From the NCBI GenBank assembly GCA_937981555.1, contig CALJOK010000078.1:1-58307 (forward strand): 58,307 nt of DNA, in the 5' to 3' direction. A model generated the notes under the pieces. That model saw only the letters and a list, made by a program, of their open reading frames with translations. It made no database searches and was not told the DNA's origin. Shown here piece after piece: positions 35,809 to 42,890 of the stretch. The position numbers and the translations under genes were made by a program. The stretch's first letter is position 1, and the number at the start of each line of letters is the position of its first letter. Origin of the DNA: an uncultured Saprospiraceae bacterium. GTDB lineage: Bacteria; Bacteroidota; Bacteroidia; Chitinophagales; Saprospiraceae.

Positions 35809-36837
35809 ATGAAAAGTTTTGAAGTCAACCTTGCCCAAAATGTGTTAAGTATAGTTGGGAGTGCCAATATAATTCATGGAGAACCTAATTTAGGAAATCA
35901 TGAATTAAGTCGAAAAGGATTAACTGTAGGTGCCCAAAATCTATTTTATCCTATCATGTTAGATCGGTCGCTACCCAATGATTTATTTAAAGTAGAAAAA
36001 AGAGGAGACAATAATGCTGTAATAAAATTTAGGCAATTACATGTTTTTGATATAGATGGAAAAGAAGTATTTACCTCATCGGGCAATCAATATAATAACG
36101 ATTGGAACGGAGTAGGAAATGGTGGATTTACACTTCCTGATGGAACTTATTTATTCGAATTAATTACCAACTTAGGAAATAAAGAAAAAGGGGCAATTCG
36201 ATTAATGGGAATAAGTGGAAATAGTTTTGTTACGGATAATGACAATTCTTGGGTCGTATTTAAATGGAAAATCAGAGGTAGCTTTTTGTCTCTGCTTAAT
36301 AATGGATCATGGGAAACGCATGTTTTGGTAGAAGATGAGAATGGGAATTCTGTAACTAATTTAGCAGGTACGACCATTCAAGTTGGAGCAAAACAAGATG
36401 GAGTATATTCTAATTTTATTGAATTGGATCAAACTAATTTAAGTCCAGGTAGATATAAAATCTCTGCAGGTTTGCAATGGACTGATTCAAAAGGAGTATT
36501 AACTTCCGTTAATCATTTTATTGATCTTGGTGAGATCATTCTAAAAGGAAAGACACCTGTGGTAACCATCCCATCTAGTCTTAAGTTTTCACCTGACGGA
36601 GATGGCGTTAATGATACCCTTTTTATTCCAGGCATAGATAATTTCCCTAATAATGAAGTAATTATTTATAATAGATGGGGGAATGAGGTTTTTTCACGAG
36701 CTGGTTATTCCAATTCTAACCCTTGGGATGGAAGTATTGATGGTAGTCTTACTGATACTTCTGATGGGGGATATTTCTATCATATAGAAGATGGAGAAGG
36801 AGAAAAACATTTAGGATATTTGATGCTGGATAGATAA
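35809..36837 (+). CDS. FlgD-like + repeated domain + CHU_C protein without a signal peptide (copy C)
   Basis: 342 residues. Residues about 1-135 include an FlgD/CHU_C-type module (QLHVFDIDGKEVFTSSG ... LPDGTYLFELI). About 145-245 is the family domain shared with the genes at 33316 and 35279 (VFKWKIRGSFLSLLNNGSWE, SPGRYKISAGLQWTD, NHFIDLGEIIL). About 250-342 is a CHU_C (gliding-motility C-terminal, T9SS type B) domain: FSPDGDGVNDTLFIPG, IYNRWGNEVF, NPWDGS, YFYHIEDGEGEKHLGYLML. Such a tail normally requires Sec export, but the N-terminus (MKSFEVNLAQNVLSIVGSAN) is not a signal peptide and the upstream frame gives none. Last gene of the cluster; a perfect terminator follows. Confidence 0.85.
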   Translation: MKSFEVNLAQNVLSIVGSANIIHGEPNLGNHELSRKGLTVGAQNLFYPIMLDRSLPNDLFKVEKRGDNNAVIKFRQLHVFDIDGKEVFTSSGNQYNNDWNGVGNGGFTLPDGTYLFELITNLGNKEKGAIRLMGISGNSFVTDNDNSWVVFKWKIRGSFLSLLNNGSWETHVLVEDENGNSVTNLAGTTIQVGAKQDGVYSNFIELDQTNLSPGRYKISAGLQWTDSKGVLTSVNHFIDLGEIILKGKTPVVTIPSSLKFSPDGDGVNDTLFIPGIDNFPNNEVIIYNRWGNEVFSRAGYSNSNPWDGSIDGSLTDTSDGGYFYHIEDGEGEKHLGYLMLDR

Positions 36838-36850
36838 TAAGTGACTATGG

Positions 36851-36887
36851 CAAAACTGAATATCGAATACTTCGATATTCAGTTTTG
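36851..36887 (+). terminator. Perfect 17-bp hairpin ending the four-gene cluster
   Basis: CAAAACTGAATATCGAA (36851-36867) pairs perfectly with 36871-36887 around a 3-nt loop, 14 bp after the stop of the CHU_C gene. The closing arm includes TTTT. Confidence 0.8.
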
Positions 36888-36911
36888 TACAAAGAAAAGA
36901 TGTTCTAAAGT

Positions 36912-37130
36912 CTAATAAAGATCGTCCGATGGATTTCTTTTTATAGTCGGAACATGTGATCCGCTGTGCAGCGCCATTCGATTTCCTTTAGTAATCATTT
37001 TCCCAGTTTTCCAATTGAAATGTTGTGTATAACTGCACTCTGCACATTTGTAAACAATCCAATTGCCTCTAGTGTAACCTTCGCAAATGTGGGTTTCCAT
37101 TGGTGGAAATAAATTTTCTTGGTGTTTCAT
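36912..37130 (-). CDS. Small zinc-ribbon-like hypothetical protein
   Basis: 72 residues with C16, C29 and C32 (ICEGYTRGNW, YKCAECSYTQHFNW), suggesting a small metal site, and a polar tail with HSGSHVP. The cysteine and aromatic pattern looks conserved rather than random. It is convergent with the four-gene cluster. Family not recognised. Confidence 0.6.
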   Translation of the reverse strand: MKHQENLFPPMETHICEGYTRGNWIVYKCAECSYTQHFNWKTGKMITKGNRMALHSGSHVPTIKRNPSDDLY

Positions 37131-37797
37131 AAAAAATATTTGTATTTATAAATGCCTCGATTGTATCTCCATTCACAAACAGACGATGGATTTGGCAAGC
37201 GAGGTTTTTAATTTAATTTTTTTGAAAAATAGGAGCAACCTATGATTTTCAAAAATCATGATTTTTGGCTAAGAGGGATAATTTTCTAGTTTAGACTTGG
37301 TTGTAGGATTCTTTATCGAGGATGGGGTAGGCAATAATTACCTAGTTTTAAAACGAAAATTTAAATAAAAAAATTATTTCTGCAAAGATAGTTTTTTTAT
37401 TAATGTATTAAAAAAAAATGTAATGTTATTTGGTAAATTTTTTCCTTTTTCCTTTTATTTTAACAATTAGAATGATAAATTTGGATAACCTAAAAGATTA
37501 ACAAACAGACTTTTTTTTTTGAGAAAATAAAACAAACAGATCCACTTAGACAGGTCAGATTTTTTTTATTAAAAATTAATTACTGACTGTCATCAACCCA
37601 ATCAAATTAAAATAAAGTAATTTTTATTTTCCTTCCTTATTTTCGACTGAATACTAAAAAATTAAATATTTCTGGCCAGAAGGGAATTCTGTACCAAACT
37701 AGTCAAGTAATTTTATTTGAGTAATAGTTTGTCATTATTCATCTAGTGATTTAATATGCTACCTCATGGGTAGGATTAGTCACGTATTTATAACCAA
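37131..37797. other. AT-rich intergenic region
   Basis: 667 bp without a convincing gene between divergent genes. It contains a perfect 16-bp palindrome AAAAATCATGATTTTT (37251-37266) and long A/T runs around 37370-37640 suggestive of bent DNA. Promoters of both flanking genes must lie here; no clear TAnnTTTG box was found. Confidence 0.45.
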
Positions 37798-39075
37798 ATG
37801 CGAACACCCAAAATTCTATTTTTCGGCCATTTAAATAGTCAGGTAGGAGATGTTTTTAGAAACATTAATAGTTTCTTTGAAGTAACTGCGCTGACTCGAG
37901 TACCACATACCAGATCTCAATTGCGAAAGTATGGCAAGTATTCCTTAGCAATTATTTTGCATGATCCACCCAAAGCAAATGCTTTTTTAAAGCTTAAAGA
38001 GTTAAGGGCTATTCTGCCCGAAATTCCAATTATTTTCCTAGCATTAAATCCTTCTCGGGAAGAGATTGTATCGGCAGTAAGAATGGGGGTAGCGGATATT
38101 TTTATCCTACCTGTTCCGCCGGACGAATTGATTTCTGGAATTTATAAAAATCAAAAAAAGGAAAAACGATTTTGGCAAAAAGGTATTTTCAATCAGTTGA
38201 AATCTAGCTTACAACGGTTTACCGGAAACTTGAAAAAAATAGATAGCACTTCATTTTCTCAATCTCAGAATAATTCGTTGAAGTCTTCCATCTTGATTCC
38301 GATCCCTACGATTCCCGAAACGAAAAATATTATCAAGGTTCAAATGTTGGGTGAATTTCAAGTGAGTTGGAATGGCACTATTTTAAAAAAAATGAAAAGC
38401 AAAAAAGCAATTGCTCTTTTTGCCTTCTTATTATTGAATAGAAAAAAAAGAATTCATAAGCATATTTTGATGAATACTTTTTGGAGAGATTCTTCGAGAG
38501 ATAGTGCAAAAAATTGTATGCATGTGATGATTCATTCTATTCGAAAATATCTGAATGAAATGATGCCCGGTTATGATTTTATTATTTACCAAGATGATTG
38601 TTACAGCATCCATCCTGAATTTGAAATCAGATTAGATACAGATACATTTACTGAAAATTGGAGGCGAGGAAATTATTTAGAAAAATCAAAAGTACCTGCT
38701 GAATCAATCGAATTATTTCAAAAATCATTTTCACTCTACCAAAATGATTTTTTATTTGAGATTCACGAAGAGAGTTGGGTGGAAGCGGAACGAGATAATT
38801 ATAAAGAAACTTTTCTAGTTATTTTGGATCGCTTGAGTGCTCACTTTTATAGAAATGGAAATTATTCTTTGGCGATTAATTTATGTAAAGATGCGCTAAA
38901 AAAGGATCCATGTTTGGAAGAAATTCATCGACGGTTGATGCGTTGTTATCAGAATGTAGGAATGCGAGATAAAGCGATTCGGCAGTTTCATAAATGCGAA
39001 CAAACATTAGAAAGAGAATTAGATATGAAGCCTTCTGAAAAAACAATTGGATTGCTCTATGAAATTAAGAGTTGA
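37798..39075 (+). CDS. SARP/AfsR-like regulator with a degenerate receiver domain
   Basis: 425 residues. Residues about 1-115 have the response-regulator fold (KILFFGHLNSQVG, LAIILHDPPKANAF, IPIIFLALNPSREEIVSAVRMGVADIFILPVPPDEL), but the acidic pocket is reduced and the conserved Lys is replaced by Leu before Pro, so phosphorylation is doubtful. About 178-275 is a winged helix of OmpR/SARP type (VQMLGEFQVSWNG, HKHILMNTFWRDSS) and about 280-425 the bacterial transcriptional activation (TPR-like) domain (VEAERDNYKETFLVILDRL, AIRQFHKCEQTLERELDMKPS). SARP proteins activate neighbouring biosynthetic or accessory genes; the adjacent four-gene cluster is a plausible but unproven target. Confidence 0.85.
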   Translation: MRTPKILFFGHLNSQVGDVFRNINSFFEVTALTRVPHTRSQLRKYGKYSLAIILHDPPKANAFLKLKELRAILPEIPIIFLALNPSREEIVSAVRMGVADIFILPVPPDELISGIYKNQKKEKRFWQKGIFNQLKSSLQRFTGNLKKIDSTSFSQSQNNSLKSSILIPIPTIPETKNIIKVQMLGEFQVSWNGTILKKMKSKKAIALFAFLLLNRKKRIHKHILMNTFWRDSSRDSAKNCMHVMIHSIRKYLNEMMPGYDFIIYQDDCYSIHPEFEIRLDTDTFTENWRRGNYLEKSKVPAESIELFQKSFSLYQNDFLFEIHEESWVEAERDNYKETFLVILDRLSAHFYRNGNYSLAINLCKDALKKDPCLEEIHRRLMRCYQNVGMRDKAIRQFHKCEQTLERELDMKPSEKTIGLLYEIKS

Positions 39076-39112
39076 TTTATTGACCTCCATTTCATCATAA
39101 TATACCCTTGTT

Positions 39113-39155
39113 TAAAACGCCTAATCATTTGATTATCAGATGATTAGTCGTTTTT
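39113..39155. terminator. Bidirectional terminator between convergent genes
   Basis: CTAATCAT (39121-39128) pairs with ATGATTAG (39140-39147), extended by AAAACG and CGTTTTT outer segments with one bulge; it lies between the SARP-like gene (stop 39075) and the monooxygenase (stop 39160). Confidence 0.75.
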
Positions 39156-39159
39156 ATTA

Positions 39160-40296
39160 TTAAAAATTAAGTTCAAATATCTTAGCACTTTGCTTTTCTC
39201 CTAAAGAATCTGGCGTCATTCGCATGATAGAATTTCGAATCTTTCTTCCAAAATAATTTTCCAATTGAGCAATCTTTCCAACTTGCCAACTTTGATTGAT
39301 GACTCCATTTGCTTTTTTAATTCTTAATTTTTGAAAATTAGAAAATGCCTTTTTGATGTCTTTTTCTTTTTCCAAACATAAACTTAACGCCAATGCATCT
39401 TCAATGGATTGACACGCACCTTGCCCCATATTTGGAGTGGTCGCATGAGCAGCATCTCCGATCAAACAAACATTATTGGTGTGCCATTTTTTGATCGGCT
39501 TTAGATCATTAATTTCGTTGACAATTATTTTGTCGGTAGGAGTGGAGTGGATAATTTTTGAAATTATTGGATCATAATCGGAAAACATTTTCCCCAAATC
39601 AGCCTCTTGAAATTCTGTTCTAAAATTGTTTTTATAATTAGCCAATGCAAACCAGTAAACTTCTCCATGCGCCAAAGGAACAATTCCAAATCGAGTTCCC
39701 TTGCCCCAACTTTCATTTATCTCATGTTGAAATCTTTCGGGTAACTTCATTTTTGTAATTCCTCTCCAGCATACTTGATGTGCATTTCTAATGGCTGTTT
39801 TTGGAAAAAAATGCTTTCGAACAACCGAGTGGATTCCATCAGCACCAATCAAAATATCTGTTTGATGAGAAGTGCCGTCCTCAAAATATATTTGGATTCT
39901 ATCGTCAATTTCGATGAGTTGTTTTACTCGTTTTCCTAGATGTAAATGTCTTGTTGGGATTTTTTTTAATAAAATTTCTTGGAGGGTTCCTCGATGGATC
40001 GCAGCATAATGAGTGCCTAATTTTTTCTCAAAAGATTTAAGATTTATTTTGGTTAAGGTATTTAATTTTTCGTCCACTAGTTTTAAGGAGGAAATATGAT
40101 TCGAATTTTTATAAATTATTTCAGACAAACCTAATCGTTGGAAAACTTGCATAGCATTATTTGCCAAAACGATTCCTGCGCCCATTTTTTTCATCTCAGG
40201 AAATGATTCGAATATTTCAACTTCGAATCCTTTTTGCCTTAAAGCTATGGCTGCGGTAAGTCCGCCAATTCCTGCGCCAACGATGGTGAATTTCAT
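39160..40296 (-). CDS. FAD-dependent aromatic monooxygenase
   Basis: 378 residues, typical of class A flavoprotein hydroxylases. FAD-binding GAGIGG near residue 8-13 with IALRQKGFEVEIFE; the DG motif in DILIGADGIHSVVR (about residue 150); the GD motif in CLIGDAAHATTPNMGQGACQ (about residue 278-297). Related enzymes hydroxylate salicylate, hydroxybenzoates or larger polycyclic substrates; some inactivate tetracyclines. The substrate is not determinable here. Divergent from a TetR regulator with two palindromes between them, so induction by an aromatic ligand is likely. Confidence 0.9.
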   Translation of the reverse strand: MKFTIVGAGIGGLTAAIALRQKGFEVEIFESFPEMKKMGAGIVLANNAMQVFQRLGLSEIIYKNSNHISSLKLVDEKLNTLTKINLKSFEKKLGTHYAAIHRGTLQEILLKKIPTRHLHLGKRVKQLIEIDDRIQIYFEDGTSHQTDILIGADGIHSVVRKHFFPKTAIRNAHQVCWRGITKMKLPERFQHEINESWGKGTRFGIVPLAHGEVYWFALANYKNNFRTEFQEADLGKMFSDYDPIISKIIHSTPTDKIIVNEINDLKPIKKWHTNNVCLIGDAAHATTPNMGQGACQSIEDALALSLCLEKEKDIKKAFSNFQKLRIKKANGVINQSWQVGKIAQLENYFGRKIRNSIMRMTPDSLGEKQSAKIFELNF

Positions 40297-40320
40297 ATTA
40301 AGTATTTTTAGGAAGTAGAT

Positions 40321-40390
40321 ATTAGTACAATTGCACTAATTTTAGACAAACCTACAAATAATATTTTTATAGTACAACTGTACTATAAAA
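40321..40390. promoter_or_regulatory. Twin operator palindromes of the monooxygenase/TetR promoter
   Basis: Site 1 (40321-40340) is a 20-bp palindrome with one mismatch (ATTAGTACAATTGCACTAAT). Site 2 has perfect 11-bp arms TTTTATAGTAC (40365-40375) and GTACTATAAAA (40380-40390) around AACT. Their centres are 47 bp apart. Minus-strand -7 box TAGGTTTG (plus 40347-40354) for the monooxygenase lies between them. Confidence 0.75.
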
Positions 40391-40394
40391 AAAT

Positions 40395-40402
40395 TATATT
40401 TG
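40395..40402 (+). promoter_or_regulatory. -7 box of the TetR gene, almost touching the start codon
   Basis: TATATTTG matches TAnnTTTG and ends only 4 bp before the ATG at 40407, implying a leaderless or near-leaderless message. Confidence 0.5.
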
Positions 40403-40406
40403 CAAC

Positions 40407-41030
40407 ATGAGTACTACTAAGAAAAGAATACTAAATGCTTCTCGAAAGTTATTTAATCAACAAGGTTTATCAGCTGTCAGCCAAAGAACGATTGCTACTC
40501 ATTTAAAAATTAGTCCAGGAAACTTGACGTATCATTTTAAGAAAAGAAGTGAAATAATTGAAGGTTTATACTTTGAGTTAGTTGAAAAAATGGATCACGA
40601 TTTTTTGAATGTTGAAATGGAAAAAGGATTGTTTTTTGGATTATATCAACTGACTCAAAAGTCGATGGAAAATCTTTTTGAGTATCGTTTTATGATGTTG
40701 GATTTTATTCAAGTCATGCGCGAATTCCCAATCATCAAAAAACATTATTTAAAGTTGATTACTCAACGGGAAGAGCAAATGCAAATGTTTATTCAAATGA
40801 TGATTCAAAGTGGTTTGATGCGAAAAGAAGAAATCAAAAATGAATACCAAAATCTGACTCGACGAATGATGATTTTAGGTGATTTTTGGTTAGCTTCGGC
40901 AGAGATAAATCGAGAGAAAATGGATAAAAGACAGATTGAGAAATATTTAGAAATTACGAGTCAAGTTATTTATCCGTACCTCACAGCCAAGGGAAAAAGA
41001 GAATATCGAAAAGTAGAGAGAGACTCATAA
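40407..41030 (+). CDS. TetR-family regulator
   Basis: 207 residues. Helix-turn-helix at about 5-50 (KKRILNASRKLFNQQGLSAVSQRTIATHLKISPGNLTYHFKKRSEII), then a helical C-terminal domain of the type found with a YbiH-like TetR_C (LMMLDFIQVMREFPIIKKHY). The gene is divergent from the monooxygenase and probably represses it and itself through the palindromes at 40321-40390. Ligand unknown. Confidence 0.92.
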   Translation: MSTTKKRILNASRKLFNQQGLSAVSQRTIATHLKISPGNLTYHFKKRSEIIEGLYFELVEKMDHDFLNVEMEKGLFFGLYQLTQKSMENLFEYRFMMLDFIQVMREFPIIKKHYLKLITQREEQMQMFIQMMIQSGLMRKEEIKNEYQNLTRRMMILGDFWLASAEINREKMDKRQIEKYLEITSQVIYPYLTAKGKREYRKVERDS

Positions 41031-41079
41031 CTACTTTTAGTCTAGCACATTTATTTTATATTTTAAACAAATAACAAAT

Positions 41080-42552
41080 ATGAAAAAAAACAAAAAATCA
41101 ACTTCCCGCAGAAAATTTCTTAAGGCGGGTACTTTAGCAACTGGATCATTCTTTATAGTTCCCAGACATGTTTTGGGAAAAGGTTTTACTGCTCCAAGTG
41201 ATCGATTAAATTTGGCCGCAATCGGTGCAGGAGGAAAAGGATTTGGAGATATTAGTAATGCATCAGATAAAGGAGCGAATAATGTTGTGGCACTTTGTGA
41301 TGTAGATTCGAAGGCAGCGACTCGAGCAAGAACCGCTTTTCCAGAGGCTAAATTTTTCAAAGACTTTCGGGTTATGTTGGAAAAAATGGATAAGGATATT
41401 GATGCGGTAACGGTTTCCACACCTGATCATATTCATGGTGTTGCGGCGATGGCAGCGATGTCTTTAGGAAAACATGTTTATGTACAAAAGCCATTGACTC
41501 ATAATATTTATGAAGCAAGACAATTGACCGAAGTTGCTCGAAAAAATAAATTGGTAACTCAAATGGGTAATCAAGGTGCTTCACATCCTGGGCAAGTTCA
41601 AATGAAAAATTGGTTTGATCAAGGTTTGATTGGAAAAGTTCACACGGTGGAGGTGTGGACGAATCGACCAGTTTGGCCGCAAGGGATTCCAGTTCCGACG
41701 GATCAAAATAAACTGCCAGAACACTTGAGTAAAGATGATTGGAATTTATATATCGGACCTGCAAAGTATGTAGATTATCATCCCTTGTATTATCATTTCA
41801 AATGGAGAGGTTGGTGGAATTTTGGAACAGGTGCTTTAGGAGATATGGGTTGTCATATTATTGATACGCCATTTCGAGTGTTGGAATTAGGCTACCCGAC
41901 AGAAGTAGAAGGAAGTGTTGGAGCAATTTATAAACGAGATTGGAACCCCGAGCATGTTCCGGAAGGTTGTCCGCCTTCGTCACGAGTTCAAATTAATTTT
42001 CCAAAATCAAAAGTGAATGATTCGCCTGTAAAAATGATTTGGCATGATGGTGGACTTCGACCATTCCATCCAGACTTGATTCCTGCAAGTGATGATATTG
42101 GAGGGGAGGGGAGTCACAATGGAATTATTATGATTGGCGATAAAGGAGTGATGACTGCTGATGTGTATGGTTCTAAACCGAGATTGTATCGAAAAGGGGA
42201 AGAGGTTTTAAGGATGCCGGAAGGATTTGATGGCGGAAATAAATATTTGGATTATCCAGAAATGGGCCATCAAAAATCTTGGACGGAAGCTTGCAAAGCA
42301 GGTTTTAATAGTAAAGAACATTTAGGATTGACTTCTTCTTTTGATTATGCTGGGCCTTTGACAGAAACAGTTTTGATGGGAAATTTGGCGATCAGAAGTT
42401 ATACATTGGCGAAAGCTAGATTGGACGGTGGAAAAGATTTTCCAGGACGAAAAAAATTATTGTGGGATGGGGAAAATATGAAAGTGACGAATTTTGATGA
42501 AGCAAATCAGTTTGTGACGAGGGATTATAGGGAAGGGTGGAAGCTGATTTAG
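41080..42552 (+). CDS. Tat-exported Gfo/Idh/MocA-family oxidoreductase
   Basis: 490 residues. Twin-arginine signal SRRKFLKAGTLATGSFF at about 9-25. Rossmann NAD(P) binding follows (LNLAAIGAGGKGFGDI), then the family motif VQKPLTHNIYEARQL with the EKP-equivalent Lys, and the C-terminal alpha/beta domain with GDMGCHIIDTPFRVL. Periplasmic members are known as glycosidases acting by an NAD-dependent oxidation step or as sugar oxidoreductases; this one fits the planctomycete/Bacteroidota exported group. Just downstream of a TetR gene but with its own 49-bp gap, so possibly co-transcribed. Terminator at 42576. Confidence 0.92.
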   Translation: MKKNKKSTSRRKFLKAGTLATGSFFIVPRHVLGKGFTAPSDRLNLAAIGAGGKGFGDISNASDKGANNVVALCDVDSKAATRARTAFPEAKFFKDFRVMLEKMDKDIDAVTVSTPDHIHGVAAMAAMSLGKHVYVQKPLTHNIYEARQLTEVARKNKLVTQMGNQGASHPGQVQMKNWFDQGLIGKVHTVEVWTNRPVWPQGIPVPTDQNKLPEHLSKDDWNLYIGPAKYVDYHPLYYHFKWRGWWNFGTGALGDMGCHIIDTPFRVLELGYPTEVEGSVGAIYKRDWNPEHVPEGCPPSSRVQINFPKSKVNDSPVKMIWHDGGLRPFHPDLIPASDDIGGEGSHNGIIMIGDKGVMTADVYGSKPRLYRKGEEVLRMPEGFDGGNKYLDYPEMGHQKSWTEACKAGFNSKEHLGLTSSFDYAGPLTETVLMGNLAIRSYTLAKARLDGGKDFPGRKKLLWDGENMKVTNFDEANQFVTRDYREGWKLI

Positions 42553-42575
42553 GAAAAATTAAATTGTGATACAGG

Positions 42576-42606
42576 AAGCTGCTAGCGCATGAGTTAGCAG
42601 CTTTTG
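42576..42606 (+). terminator. Terminator after the Gfo/Idh gene
   Basis: AAGCTGCTA (42576-42584) and TAGCAGCTT (42595-42603) pair perfectly over 9 bp, followed by TT and then GT-rich DNA; 24 bp past the stop codon. Confidence 0.75.
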
Positions 42607-42890
42607 TATTTTGTAAATGTATTGTTTTTTTGTGAAAACCTGTCATGAATAATTCATGTATCAGTAAATCTTGTAATGAACATTCGGAGGAATGAATGAA
42701 AATTTTGGTTAGATTTTGGAAATAAGAAGGAAAAGGAAAGAGTTGAAATTAAATATTTAATTCTTCTTACTACCTTAAAATTGATTATTATTAATAACTT
42801 TAATATTATTAATAAGTTCTTTATATACTTATTTCAATTCTAACTAGCACACCCTAAAATTACTTAATCAGAAAAATTTGAAAAGTATTT
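42607..42890. other. AT-rich leader region of the hybrid kinase
   Basis: Contains tandem ATTATTAATAA-like repeats (about 42784-42812) but no gene or clear promoter box. Confidence 0.35.
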
